A DNA stretch of 64,000 bases from Exiguobacterium sp. FSL W8-0210 (GCF_038006045.1 NZ_JBBOUK010000001.1:2025001-2089000), one strand, 5' to 3'; numbered from the stretch's first letter, positions 38,626 to 47,614 are shown. The notes: generated by a model not told the origin, from the sequence alone. Numbers and translations: made by a program.

Positions 38626-39499
38626 CTGACTGACTTCCTCCTTCTTCTTTTACGATATCCCAAAATGCTTGAACTTGTTTTAGTTCAAGCATCGATTCCG
38701 TAGACAAAATCCATGTATCTCGCTTTAATATCTTTCCAGATGATGTTTTTAACGGAAGCTGCATGACTTCATTTGATTGTTGGATCGTCGATTCGGGTAA
38801 AATCGCAAACCCAATTCCATGTAGAGCCATCTGCTTACATGTCTCGATTTGATCGACGACCAGCGTCCGAGATGGCGGACTTGCGAACCGATCTTGCCAC
38901 CATTCTAAAATTTCTTGATAGTACGTTGAATCACTCTTGAACTGGATGAATGGTCGATCCGTCAAGCGTAACTGTTCGATTGACGTCAACTCACTATCGA
39001 CTAAATAGAGCGGATCCGAGAAAAGACGTTCTTTGACACCTTTCCAGTCCGGGTTTCCACGAATGATTCCGATATGAAAATGTTCCTCTAACATATGACG
39101 CATCATCTCACTGGACCATCCCGTGACAAGCTGAACACGGACATGCGGATAACGCTCAACGAATCGTTTCAAGACACGCGGGAGCCAATATTGCCCCATG
39201 ATGGAAGCGACGGCAATCCGAAGCGTCCCATAAACGGCACCCTCTTCTGCTGTCAATTCACTTTTTAACTCAAGTTCTTTCCGATTCATCTCTTTTGCGA
39301 GACCGATTACTTTTTCTCCTTGTGGTGTGATGCTTAACCCACGCGATGAACGAATGAATAATTTTGTTCCCCAGCGTCTTTCAATCGCAACGAGACGTTG
39401 ACTAAGCGCAGGTTGCGAGACGAATAATCGTTCAGCAGCGCGCCTCATATTCAACTCTTCCGATAAGGTGATCAACATTTCCATTTCCGACACTTGCAA
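38609..39499 (-). CDS. ccpC: LysR-family regulator, CcpC-like (citrate-responsive)
   Basis: A 296-residue LysR-type regulator. The winged HTH occupies residues 1-60 (MRRAAERLFVSQPALSQRLV) and the effector domain follows, with LRIAVASIMGQYWLPRVLKR, TGWSSEMMRHMLEEHFHIGI and FIQFKSDSTYYQEI. These stretches are very like B. subtilis CcpC, which represses aconitase and citrate synthase and senses citrate. The TTG at 39499 gives the family's usual MQxxExxML start; the GGAG site is somewhat far (12 bases). It overlaps dapL, and ykuM(ccpC) and ykuR(dapL) are near each other in B. subtilis too. Confidence 0.8.
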   Translation of the reverse strand: MQVSEMEMLITLSEELNMRRAAERLFVSQPALSQRLVAIERRWGTKLFIRSSRGLSITPQGEKVIGLAKEMNRKELELKSELTAEEGAVYGTLRIAVASIMGQYWLPRVLKRFVERYPHVRVQLVTGWSSEMMRHMLEEHFHIGIIRGNPDWKGVKERLFSDPLYLVDSELTSIEQLRLTDRPFIQFKSDSTYYQEILEWWQDRFASPPSRTLVVDQIETCKQMALHGIGFAILPESTIQQSNEVMQLPLKTSSGKILKRDTWILSTESMLELKQVQAFWDIVKEEGGSQSDGIRH

Positions 39500-39564
39500 T
39501 GTGAGATTCGACTCCTCATGATATAAGATGGCATTAGTTTAACACGTTAGAAAGGACGATACAT

Positions 39565-39960
39565 ATGACACGCTATCATTTTATGTTCATCATCTCAACG
39601 ATTGCAACGCTTGGCAGTCTCTATTTCAGTGAAATTCGCGGATTCATTCCCTGCCCTCTCTGTTGGTGGCAACGACTATTCATGTATACGACAGCCTTTT
39701 ATTTGCTCATCTCGCTATTCCGGTCAAAAACGATCGATCCGCTCTTCGTTCGCCTGTATGTGCTTGCCGGCTTTGGTGTCGCCTTGTACCACGTCATCCT
39801 TGAACGCTTACCCGATGGCGAAGCGTTATGTACGAGTGGCTGTCTCATCAAATGGGTCAACTATTTTGGTTTCTTGACGATCCCGATGATGAGTCTCATT
39901 GCCTTTACATTACTCTTGGTTCTAGCGTTCTATCCAGCACGTTCGAACAATGAAGCGTAA
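39565..39960 (+). CDS. bdbC: Disulfide bond formation protein, DsbB/BdbC family
   Basis: Membrane thiol oxidoreductase that reoxidises an extracytoplasmic thioredoxin-like oxidase and passes electrons to quinone. The 131-residue protein has four membrane helices, the CPLC motif (about C29, C32) and a second Cys pair in CTSGC. The ATG follows AGAAAGGACGATAC. No bdbD-type partner is adjacent. An IS1182 copy begins 10 bases after its stop. Divergent from ccpC. Confidence 0.88.
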   Translation: MTRYHFMFIISTIATLGSLYFSEIRGFIPCPLCWWQRLFMYTTAFYLLISLFRSKTIDPLFVRLYVLAGFGVALYHVILERLPDGEALCTSGCLIKWVNYFGFLTIPMMSLIAFTLLLVLAFYPARSNNEA

Positions 39961-39970
39961 GATACAAAAA

Positions 39971-41805
39971 GAGGCTGGGACATAACTAGCTGAATTTAAC
40001 GAAAAGAAGGAATTGCCATCACTGAGGATGTGCAATTCCTTCTTTTTTCATTGTCTCTCGTCAAGCTGCCCTTCGGGCAACGCTTTGGATGAGCCATTTC
40101 CTCAAATTTACGGCCATGAGGATGAAGCCGAGCTCACGCTTCACCTTCGCTTTTCCTCGCACAGAAAAGCGAGTGAAACTCAAATTAGCCTTCAGATATC
40201 CAAAAACTGGTTCCACGTCTATCTTCCGTTTCGCATAGAGGGATCCTGTTTTTTGATCTGAAAGCCATTTTTTCATCTGTTCTTTTTGTTCTTCCCATGA
40301 AGTGTTTATGTGTACCTGTCGGTGACGCCCTTCTTCGGCCTTTGTACAACGGGAGCGGAACGGGCAGCCATCACACCCTTCACTTTCATACACCTTGAAA
40401 TCACGCGTGAATCCGTAACGATCTGTTCTCTTGGACATGTAACGGAACGTTACGTCCTGTCCATTCGGGCACACAAACCGATCCGCCGTTTCATCGTAAG
40501 ACCAGTTCGCTGTGTTAAAGGGATCGTTGCGCCATTTTCGCGACTTTTCTTTTTCGAACATCGTGTAAGGGATGAGTGGAATGCGCCCACGGCGCATCAG
40601 AATATCCTGATAATTCTCCTGACTCCCATAGCCGGCATCCGCAACGATATGCGGTGGTAGTGGTAAATATGAGCTGACCTCATCTAAAAAGGGGAGTAAC
40701 GTCCGGGCATCCGTCGGATTCGGATAAATATCATAAGCGAGTGTGTATTGTCCTTCGGTCGCGATTTGAACGTTATAGCCTGGTTTGAGTTGTCCATTTT
40801 GCATATGATCTTCTTTCATTCGCATGAACGTCGCGTCCGTGTCCGTTTTCGAATAGCTGTTCCGTCCAGCGAGCGTCCTCTTTTGAAGGGCGTATCTCTG
40901 TTTCCGCTCGATGAAATCTGTAATTTCCTTTCGAAGGAGACGTGGTTCCTTCCGTTCAGAACGCAGACGTTTTCTTTCTTGGGTGTCCGTACTCGCCTCG
41001 ATTTTTTGGTTGATGGAAGCGATATGTGCGTCTACAGCTTCACCCATGTGTTCGAGTTCTGAGAGAGTAAGCTCGTCCGGGTTTTCTCGTTCAATTTCCG
41101 GTAGGATGTCTTGTTCGACGAGGTTGTCATAGATACGATTCGATTTGTCCACGAGAGACGCACTATGACGTTCAATCGATTTCCGCCAAACAAAGGTATA
41201 TCGGTTCGCATTCGCCTCTAACTTTGTACCATCGATAAAGATGGCTTCTTCATTGATTTCTCCCATCTCGACGAGATGGCAACGGAAGGTAACGAAGGCT
41301 TGCTTCAATATCGGAGTGACTGCGGGATGCACTCGAAAACGGTTGATGGTACGATAGCTCGGCGCATTCCCTTGTGCTAGCCACATCATCCGCAGACTAT
41401 CGGATAGTAATCCTTCAATCTTCCGACCGGAGAAGACCGATTGTGTGTAGGCACATAAGATAATTTTCATCATCATGCGTGGATGGTAAGCCGGGCATCC
41501 TGTCGTGCGCATGAAAGGCTCGAACACATCGTCTGGAATGGATTCGACGAGATGGTGGACAGCGAACGCAATATCATTTTCTTGAAGACGAACTTCTAAA
41601 TCTAAGGGCAGAACCAGCTGGTTCATGTTATAATCTTTAAACATAAGGGCACCTCCGATGGTTATGGTTTGATCACTTTAACTTTATCAGAGGTTGTCCT
41701 TATTTGTTTATTCAGAATCGGTTTTTTTTCATAGAACAAGGCCCTCGAAACGTATAGTCGTTTCGAGGGCCTTTTGTTTGTGAAACTGAGTTATGTCCCA
41801 GCCTC
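39971..41805 (-). mobile_element. IS1182-family insertion sequence, copy 2
   Basis: Same 1835-bp length and same 17-bp end repeats (39971-39987 and 41789-41805) as copy 1, in the same orientation. The flanks are A5 and T5. It sits between the convergent genes bdbC and the 41822 oxidase. The left hairpin is at 40006-40048. The right hairpin (41739-41772) has the same stem as copy 1 but a different loop. No direct target duplication is seen. Confidence 0.9.
40061..41644 (-). CDS. IS1182-family transposase (copy 2)
   Basis: A 527-residue DDE transposase, about 98 percent identical to the copy at 5689-7272 (11 differences by eye, mostly conservative, e.g. DDVFEPF for DDVFDPF and SYDETADRF for SYDERSDRF). 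All catalytic segments (IFIDGTKLE, VADAGYGSQ, DVEPVFGYLK) are intact. The ATG at 41644 has the same GGAGGTG site. Confidence 0.95.
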   Translation of the reverse strand: MFKDYNMNQLVLPLDLEVRLQENDIAFAVHHLVESIPDDVFEPFMRTTGCPAYHPRMMMKIILCAYTQSVFSGRKIEGLLSDSLRMMWLAQGNAPSYRTINRFRVHPAVTPILKQAFVTFRCHLVEMGEINEEAIFIDGTKLEANANRYTFVWRKSIERHSASLVDKSNRIYDNLVEQDILPEIERENPDELTLSELEHMGEAVDAHIASINQKIEASTDTQERKRLRSERKEPRLLRKEITDFIERKQRYALQKRTLAGRNSYSKTDTDATFMRMKEDHMQNGQLKPGYNVQIATEGQYTLAYDIYPNPTDARTLLPFLDEVSSYLPLPPHIVADAGYGSQENYQDILMRRGRIPLIPYTMFEKEKSRKWRNDPFNTANWSYDETADRFVCPNGQDVTFRYMSKRTDRYGFTRDFKVYESEGCDGCPFRSRCTKAEEGRHRQVHINTSWEEQKEQMKKWLSDQKTGSLYAKRKIDVEPVFGYLKANLSFTRFSVRGKAKVKRELGFILMAVNLRKWLIQSVARRAA

Positions 41806-41821
41806 TTTTTGTCGTTTGACA

Positions 41822-43093
41822 TCAAGTCCATCGATTGAAGACGCTCACGGCACTTGAGAACGCAAGCTCCGAGAGTTGTCCCGTACCTTCACACCAGTCC
41901 CCGACGAAAGCGACACCTGCATGATCCGGAATATGAGTCGCAAGCGGCGTTTGCCCCATTTTCCATTTGATTTCTTGTACGACTGCTCGTTTGATCGTTC
42001 GTTCTGCGACGATACGTTGTCGCCAATCTGCAAAATGAACGTCAAGCATCTGTTCGATTCCTGTTCGGACATGTCCAATATATTCAGGATCCTCAAGTCG
42101 ATCGTGTTCAAGGTAGGCGATTGCTTGAAGGACTTGACCATCCTTCGGTGCAAGACTTGCATCATAATGTGATAAATCCGTGATGAACGCTCGATGCGAA
42201 CGGTCGTAGATGTATGAATACGGTGTTTGGATATACGGATGAAGTCCAAGATCATACACGAATACTTCTACCGGTTCATGGCTCGCGTACGGTGTAACAA
42301 ATCGCTGAATGGCAGTGGGAGTCGCCATTTTTAAGATTTCACGCGGTGGGACGGCAAAGATGATCCGTTCGACGTTCCATTCTTGTTTCTTTCGATCACG
42401 TACTAAGAATCCTGTAGTAGTCGATTCGACTGCTGTTATTTTTGTTTTTTTCAGGATCTTCCCGTGGTTCTCTAGGATGATCCGTTCCAACTCCTGTACT
42501 AACCCTTGCCATCCACCTTCGATGTATGAGACAGGCTTGCGCGTCCGAAAAAGTTTTTGATAATACTCGAAATAGACGTCTGACGGAATTTTTTCGGGTT
42601 CTGCCGTAAAAAAGTTCGTTGATGCCAAATCAAGCATCAACTGTGCCACTTGTTCATCGACTCGTTCTGATTTTAACCACTGCCCGATCGATTGTTGCGG
42701 ATCCCCTCGTTCGACTCGTAAAATCGTTTTAATGATTTCCCATGTGAAACGTACTTTGTTCGTTCCTTCGATGACTTCTGTTTTCAATAATCCCCAGGCA
42801 TTCGCAGGAACTGCCGTCAAATGACCTGAAAACTCATATTTCGCACGACTCGCTGAGAAATCCAGCCACGTCACTTCGATACCGAGCTGTTTCGTTAGTT
42901 TGCGAAGAATCGATTGATCGCGTCCATAAATCGCATGAGCACCGTAATTAAACGTAAATCCTTTTACGGTTTGAGAGGTGGCACGTCCTCCAAGTAATCC
43001 CGCATCCCAAAGCATGACCGGCGTTCCTTGTTTTGCGAATAATGCAGCTGCCGTCAAGCCGGATAACCCTCCACCTATAATCCCAATCGTCAT
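41822..43093 (-). CDS. FAD-dependent amine oxidase / phytoene desaturase-like oxidoreductase
   Basis: A 423-residue flavoprotein. The N-terminal dinucleotide-binding motif is IGIIGGGLSGLTAAALFAKQ, followed by the GGRA loop (LLGGRATSQTVKGFTFNYG) of the amine oxidase/CrtI/protoporphyrinogen oxidase superfamily. The C-terminal FAD motif appears as GVAFVGDWCEGTGQLSELAF. The substrate is not evident: carotenoid, porphyrin or amine are all possible. No carotenoid genes lie nearby. The ATG follows GAGGCGAGAGT. An IS lies just beyond its stop. Confidence 0.75.
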   Translation of the reverse strand: MTIGIIGGGLSGLTAAALFAKQGTPVMLWDAGLLGGRATSQTVKGFTFNYGAHAIYGRDQSILRKLTKQLGIEVTWLDFSASRAKYEFSGHLTAVPANAWGLLKTEVIEGTNKVRFTWEIIKTILRVERGDPQQSIGQWLKSERVDEQVAQLMLDLASTNFFTAEPEKIPSDVYFEYYQKLFRTRKPVSYIEGGWQGLVQELERIILENHGKILKKTKITAVESTTTGFLVRDRKKQEWNVERIIFAVPPREILKMATPTAIQRFVTPYASHEPVEVFVYDLGLHPYIQTPYSYIYDRSHRAFITDLSHYDASLAPKDGQVLQAIAYLEHDRLEDPEYIGHVRTGIEQMLDVHFADWRQRIVAERTIKRAVVQEIKWKMGQTPLATHIPDHAGVAFVGDWCEGTGQLSELAFSSAVSVFNRWT

Positions 43094-43161
43094 ACTCTCG
43101 CCTCCTCAATCATCGTTTCTCTTCTTTTCCCATAACAATTGAAGAAGAATCGAAGAACATG

Positions 43162-43195
43162 AAAAAAGGCGTGATTTCAATCTTGAAATCACGCC
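43162..43195 (-). terminator. Terminator after nadE
   Basis: 13-bp perfect stem GGCGTGATTTCAA / TTGAAATCACGCC (43168-43195) followed by T6 on the minus strand. Confidence 0.9.
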
Positions 43196-43208
43196 TCCTT
43201 ATTTTGGA

Positions 43209-44027
43209 TTATGCTTTCCACCATTCATCGAGTGGTGAGACCGGCATATGATGCTTATGCCCAACACGTTTATACTGCGTCTCTAACTTTTCTTGACTTG
43301 CTTCTGAAATCGTCTTTCCTTCCAAATAATCATCAATTTCTTCGTATGTCATTCCAAGTGCCACTTCGTCTGGTAATGCCGGACGATTTTCTTCAAGATC
43401 TGCTGTCGGAATTTTTTCAATCAAGACTTCTGGTGCGTTCAAGTAACGTAACAGTTGTTTCCCTTGCCGTTTGTTCAGTCCCGTCAATGGCGTCAAATCA
43501 CATGCACCATCACCATGTTTCGTGTAGAATCCCGTCACGAATTCAGCTGCATGATCCGTTCCAACGACTAAACAGCCATAATGAGCGGCTAAATCATATT
43601 GACTTTTCATTCGCTCTCGCGCTTTCGTATTTCCTTTACTAAAGTCGGAAAGTTCTGCACCTGTCGCTTCTTTGAACGCCTGCATCGATGCTTCGACCGC
43701 TGGTTTAATGTTCACACGAAGCGAATGATCCGGTTGAATGAACGTCAAGGCTGTCTGTGCGTCTGCTTCATCTTGTTGTTCCCCGTAAGGCAAGCGGACC
43801 GCATAAAATGCGACATCTTTCCCCTCTTCTTTTCTCAACTCTTCAACTGCCAGTTGGCACAGACGACCTGCGAGCAAAGAATCTTGTCCCCCTGAGATGC
43901 CCAATACGAATCCTTTTGCTCCTGTATGCTTGAGATACGCTTTCAAGAAGGCTACCCGTTCGTTTACTTCTTGTGCTGGGTCAATGGCAGGCTTTACTCC
44001 TGTTACTTGGATGATTTCTTTTTGCAT
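43209..44027 (-). CDS. nadE: NH3-dependent NAD+ synthetase
   Basis: Final step of NAD synthesis: amidation of deamido-NAD using ammonia and ATP. The 272-residue protein has the PP-loop [17 protein letters not shown] (SGGQDS near 45-50), [20 protein letters not shown] and [13 protein letters not shown], as in B. subtilis NadE. The ATG at 44027 is chosen because GGAG lies 12 bases upstream, whereas the GTG four codons earlier touches that site. It follows the interrupted lipoprotein gene by 33 bases on the same strand. Confidence 0.94.
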   Translation of the reverse strand: MQKEIIQVTGVKPAIDPAQEVNERVAFLKAYLKHTGAKGFVLGISGGQDSLLAGRLCQLAVEELRKEEGKDVAFYAVRLPYGEQQDEADAQTALTFIQPDHSLRVNIKPAVEASMQAFKEATGAELSDFSKGNTKARERMKSQYDLAAHYGCLVVGTDHAAEFVTGFYTKHGDGACDLTPLTGLNKRQGKQLLRYLNAPEVLIEKIPTADLEENRPALPDEVALGMTYEEIDDYLEGKTISEASQEKLETQYKRVGHKHHMPVSPLDEWWKA

Positions 44028-44060
44028 GAATCGCTTCACTCCTTCACATTGTGTTGATCG

Positions 44061-44504
44061 TCATTTTGAATCAATCATTTGTTGATCCGTCGTTTGTTTT
44101 GCACTTGCTCCCTTGAATTGACGGATTGTCGATACGCGAACTTCCGTGCTATCACCTAAAGAGGAGATCGGTAATTCAACCGTATACTGTTTCGTTTAAC
44201 GTTTCGTGAACGTATCCTTTTCAATCGCTTGCGTGAATACTTGCTCTTTCTCAAAATCATACGTTACGTGTTGTTTCGCATCAATCAATTGAGCCTGAAA
44301 ACGTTGTGAGGAAGGATACGTCACGTTCACACTGTGATCATTTGGATTCGTTAAAGAAATGTCTAATTGCATCATGTCGTCCTGCTTTGTCGTTTTGACT
44401 GCGATTTGAATCGGTTCGTTCGTGGTTGTTGCCTGTTGTTTCTTTTCTTGGCAACCTGCTAAACAAACAGTAAGCAGTAGCAGAATGAAAACGAGACGTT
44501 TCAT
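44061..44504 (-). pseudogene. BsuPI-like lipoprotein gene interrupted by an in-frame TAA
   Basis: From the ATG at 44504 the frame encodes a lipoprotein: signal MKRLVFILLLLTVCLAGC, then a domain like the intracellular proteinase inhibitor BsuPI (QLDISLTNPNDHSVNVTYPS, FTQAIEKDTFTKR). It stops at TAA (44196-44198). The same frame then continues for 44 sense codons (TKQYTVELPISSLGDSTEVR and on) to a TGA at 44061-44063. That extension looks like the missing last strands of the same domain. A single base change would restore a sense codon. Truncated product, readthrough or a sequencing error remain possible. Ribosome site: GGAGGGATG region upstream. Confidence 0.72.
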
Positions 44505-44540
44505 CTCATCCCTCCTTTTATCTCTAATAATTTTATCACA

Positions 44541-44571
44541 AAAAAAGCGAGAGAGGATTCTCCTCTCTCGC
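44541..44571 (-). terminator. Terminator after the 44584 gene
   Basis: 11-bp stem GCGAGAGAGGA / TCCTCTCTCGC (44547-44571) followed by T6 or more on the minus strand. Confidence 0.9.
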
Positions 44572-44583
44572 ACGTTTATCCGC

Positions 44584-44796
44584 TTATGCCACAGGTAAAG
44601 TCGATGGATTCATCTTGAATGAAAACAATTGCTCTAATCCTGTCGCAAACAGTTCGTCACAAATATCTTCTGCCGCGTTTGCTGGTGCGACTAATGTGAT
44701 CGTACGACTGTCGATTGTTTCGATCGTTACATATACCCCTGTTTTTGTCCGTTCCTTGTATCCTACTGCTAAATCTGTTTCAGCGAAAAGTAACAT
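44584..44796 (-). CDS. Small protein of unknown function
   Basis: A 70-residue soluble protein with alternating beta-like stretches (GVYVTIETIDSRTITLV) and an acidic helix (ANAAEDICDELFATGLEQLF). I recognise no family. The ATG at 44796 has AAAGGGGAG 11 bases upstream and GGGGAT nearer. It is monocistronic with its own terminator. Confidence 0.55.
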   Translation of the reverse strand: MLLFAETDLAVGYKERTKTGVYVTIETIDSRTITLVAPANAAEDICDELFATGLEQLFSFKMNPSTLPVA

Positions 44797-45156
44797 ATCC
44801 CCGATTCTCCCCTTTTCTCATTCATAATGCCCAGCCAAGAGATGACCTACATGATTCGAATTCGTTATTGTAGATTAACTGTACCAAAGGGCAGGAAAAA
44901 GAAGAAAATTGTCATTCGACATTTCATTTCAAAACAATATTTCAATTTCATCAGGGATATTTTGGAATGCTTGATTTAGTTGTTAGATGCAAGCGTTTTA
45001 ATAAGCATTTCCAACACATTTCATTTCGATTTCAAAAAGATGACAACATAATTTTGATTATTTTACCAGCGTTTTTAGACAACAGGGAAAATATACCTAG
45101 ACAATTGGTGACTCATTTTGTCGAATGATTCTCTTAAGCAATTATTTTTTAAGTTC
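44797..45156. other. Gene-free AT-rich stretch
   Basis: 360 bases between the 44584 gene and cvfC 3' end. I see no open frame with a ribosome site, no clear terminator for cvfC and no recognisable RNA. It should contain the promoter of the 44584 gene. A short AAGTTC/GAACTT hairpin at 45151-45166 overlaps the cvfC stop. Confidence 0.5.
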
Positions 45157-46248
45157 TTATGAACTTTCATCTATCATTCGATTCATTTGCTGCCAAACCG
45201 TTCCTAGTGCTTCTTCCCCACTCTCGATCCGCGTTAATGCGAGTTCGGCTTGTAGAGCCACTTCATATTCCCGGTCTCGGATTGCTTCACGCAGTCTTGG
45301 AATCGACTGTTCCGTTCCGACATCAAACAGGAAGCGAGCAGCTCGCCAGCGTACTAATTTATTTTTATCCGCTAACGCTTCCATCATCATTGGTTCAGCT
45401 TCTGGCATCGCCCAATCTGAAATCGTATCGCCTGCTGTCCGGCGAACGATCCCTGACGGATCATGCAGTGCACTCGTCAAATACTCTAACAGTTCTTCTC
45501 GGTGATCTTCGAACATCCCAAGCTTTACAATCGCTTGACGCCGAATTTGCATCTTCTCATCCTGTAACAGGCGAGCATAAGCTGGAACCCACTCCATCTC
45601 AACAGGTAGTTCATCGAGCGCCGCGAATCGTTCTTTCCAATCGGATGATTGAATCGCTTGACCGCTAAACGTAATATCTTCTCCTGCTGCGAGCGACTTG
45701 AGACGTTCGATACGTTCGACTGGATATGCAATCTCAATCTCATTCGCTACTTCACGCAAACTTTCGTCAAGGTCTCCGTATCGAGGTGCTTGTTCCACCC
45801 AGCGTCGATCGCTAATGACATTCTGAACGAATGGTTGGACGAATAGCGCTGCTTCTCGGAAACGTTCCGACAGCCCTTCTCGTTTTTCTTCTAATCCTTT
45901 CACACCTTTGATTTGCATTGGTACGCCTAAAATGAACTGCACGAATAGATGGACAGGCTCATACTCAGCATCTGTCTCGTGTTGTTCAACGTCATTTAAC
46001 GTTTCACCGAACGCACGTCGTATATCGATGACAAGCGAGCGCCAATCATATTTTGGATAACGCTCGATCGATAAAAAGTCACTGACCTGATAAACGAACT
46101 TAACGCCAGGTATTTCAAGTAATCGCTGAATGTGTTCCGGTGCGCCAAAGGCATGCTCAAATGTCTGCCCCTTTTCCGAAAAGACCTCATCAACGATGAC
46201 TTTCATGTTATTTGGACTTGGTGTTGGTTCAATCGCTACGATTTTCAT
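45157..46248 (-). CDS. CvfC/YpgR-like protein: NifU N-terminal-like domain plus HEAT repeats
   Basis: A 363-residue soluble protein. The first ~90 residues resemble the Nfu/NifU N-terminal domain (IVAIEPTPSPNNMKVIVDE, FVYQVSDFLSIERYPKYDW). The C-terminal 150 residues form HEAT-type repeats (RRQAIVKLGMFEDHREELLE, VRRTAGDTISDWAMPEAEPM, VRWRAARFLFDVGTEQSIPR). This architecture matches conserved virulence factor C of staphylococci and YpgR of Bacillus, whose biochemical role is unknown. The ATG at 46248 follows GGAGGGGAT; a start eight codons upstream is less likely. Confidence 0.8.
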   Translation of the reverse strand: MKIVAIEPTPSPNNMKVIVDEVFSEKGQTFEHAFGAPEHIQRLLEIPGVKFVYQVSDFLSIERYPKYDWRSLVIDIRRAFGETLNDVEQHETDAEYEPVHLFVQFILGVPMQIKGVKGLEEKREGLSERFREAALFVQPFVQNVISDRRWVEQAPRYGDLDESLREVANEIEIAYPVERIERLKSLAAGEDITFSGQAIQSSDWKERFAALDELPVEMEWVPAYARLLQDEKMQIRRQAIVKLGMFEDHREELLEYLTSALHDPSGIVRRTAGDTISDWAMPEAEPMMMEALADKNKLVRWRAARFLFDVGTEQSIPRLREAIRDREYEVALQAELALTRIESGEEALGTVWQQMNRMIDESS

Positions 46249-46270
46249 GTGTATCCCCTCCACTTCTATC

Positions 46271-46293
46271 ATTTCAGATATCTAATCTGAAAT
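46271..46293. promoter_or_regulatory. Inverted repeat upstream of cvfC
   Basis: ATTTCAGAT (46271-46279) and ATCTGAAAT (46285-46293), perfect nine-base arms around five bases, 22 bases upstream of the cvfC start. It could be an operator or a 5' leader hairpin. Confidence 0.45.
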
Positions 46294-46304
46294 GCAAAGC
46301 AAAT

Positions 46305-46328
46305 GCCCTACAGACGTGACCGTAGGGC
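46305..46328 (-). terminator. Terminator after the hydrolase gene
   Basis: GCCCTAC / GTAGGGC stem with a ten-base loop; T-rich sequence (ATTTGCTTTG) follows on the minus strand. Confidence 0.6.
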
Positions 46329-46334
46329 AAAAAC

Positions 46335-47048
46335 TTACTTGAATGCTTCTTCGATGATTGCAACGAAAGCATCCGGTGTCTCAAGCATCCCCATGTGTCC
46401 ACTGTCTGTTGACCGATGTATGAGATGATCATTCTTTGGTGCAAATGCACTTTCCTCTGAAATCAGTTGATCTTTCGTGCCATGAATGATGAGACCCTTC
46501 ACGCTTGCTCTCGTCAAGACCTTCGTCATATCTCGCCGATCTCGCATCGCAGAGAGCGCACGAATGGCTCCTTCGACCGTCATCATGTATCCGATCTCAA
46601 GTGCTTCAGCGACAGCGAACTCATCTGCCCCTTCAGCGAATAAGGATGGAACAAGACCATTGACGAATTCTCTGACACCGACTTCTTCAACGCGTGTGAT
46701 GTTTTGATTTCGTTTTTGTTTCGCTTGTTCATCATCTGCTTTAGCTGTCGAATACACAAGACCGTATCCACTAATTTGATCCGCGTACCCTTCAACAATT
46801 GCAGCTGTGATGTATCCACCAAAGGAATGTCCGATGATGATCGGCTTGTCGATACCACGTCGATCAAGTTCATGCATGACCCATTCTGCAAAGCCTTCAA
46901 TCGTATCCGGACCAACATCGAGTCCCTCATGCCCCGGTAAACTTAGTGGTAATACATCAAAGGAATGTCGTAAATTTGCCTCTACCCGATTAAAATAATC
47001 TGTTCCTCCTGTAAATCCATGCAGGAGTACGAGTGTTTGTTTTTCCAT
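46335..47048 (-). CDS. Alpha/beta hydrolase
   Basis: A 237-residue alpha/beta-fold hydrolase. It has the oxyanion HGFTGG near residue 10, the nucleophile elbow GHSFGGY (Ser near 98), the acid in IIHGTKDQLISEE and the His in DSGHMGMLETPDAF. The substrate is unknown; MenH-like or esterase functions are possible. The ATG follows GGATGAGG. It begins eight bases after the 47057 acetyltransferase stop and is probably cotranscribed with it. Confidence 0.85.
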   Translation of the reverse strand: MEKQTLVLLHGFTGGTDYFNRVEANLRHSFDVLPLSLPGHEGLDVGPDTIEGFAEWVMHELDRRGIDKPIIIGHSFGGYITAAIVEGYADQISGYGLVYSTAKADDEQAKQKRNQNITRVEEVGVREFVNGLVPSLFAEGADEFAVAEALEIGYMMTVEGAIRALSAMRDRRDMTKVLTRASVKGLIIHGTKDQLISEESAFAPKNDHLIHRSTDSGHMGMLETPDAFVAIIEEAFK

Positions 47049-47056
47049 TGACTACC

Positions 47057-47614
47057 TCATCCCTTCCATTCAGATGCGAGCATACGGTACATCGTCAAAT
47101 CCATGAAACGACCATGACTGTATGCATAATCTTCTAGTAATCCTTCTGCTTTGAATCCTAATTTTTGAACCAATGCGTTAGAAGCGAGGTTTTCAGGTGC
47201 GACGAGGGCGCTGATTCGATGGAGAGCAAATTCTTCAAAGCCATATGTCAGAACAGCTCTTGCCGCTTCCGAAGCGACACCACGTTGCCAATAATCTTGA
47301 CTAACTTCAAAACCAATTTCAGCCCGATGGTATTGAGACAGCCAGTTATGAAAACCGATCGTCCCGATCAATTGATTCGTTTGTGCATCAGCAATTGCCC
47401 AGCGAATCGCTTTACCTTGCGTGAACTGTTCTTTAAAGTAACTGATGACATTTTTAGCTTCATAGACCGTCACGAGTGGATCTGATCCGTAATAGTACAT
47501 GACTTTATCGTCCGATAGGATTTTAAACAATTCGCGTGCGTCACGGTTTTCGAGCTCACGTAATATGAAGCGCTCGGTCCGCAATTCCGGGAAAGGCTTT
47601 CGCAAGCCCCACAT
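47057..47614 (-). CDS. GNAT-family N-acetyltransferase, RimJ/RimL type
   Basis: A 185-residue GNAT protein with LRTERFILRELENRDARELF at the N-terminus, GTIGFHNWLSQYHRAEIGFE and the acetyl-CoA motif A as YWQRGVASEAARAVLTYGFE, followed by HRISALVAPENLASNALVQK. RimJ/RimL-type enzymes acetylate ribosomal proteins, amino acids or antibiotics; the substrate here is not known. The ATG follows GAGGTGATGG. First gene of a two-gene unit. Confidence 0.85.
   Translation of the reverse strand: MWGLRKPFPELRTERFILRELENRDARELFKILSDDKVMYYYGSDPLVTVYEAKNVISYFKEQFTQGKAIRWAIADAQTNQLIGTIGFHNWLSQYHRAEIGFEVSQDYWQRGVASEAARAVLTYGFEEFALHRISALVAPENLASNALVQKLGFKAEGLLEDYAYSHGRFMDLTMYRMLASEWKG

Noticed and set aside
43093-43160. 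Riboswitch between the amine oxidase and nadE
   Set aside because: The gap holds only the amine oxidase ribosome site and the nadE terminator.
44041-44200. Separate small gene downstream of the lipoprotein stop
   Set aside because: There is no start codon with a ribosome site after the TAA; the sequence is in frame with the upstream gene, so it is treated as its interrupted end.
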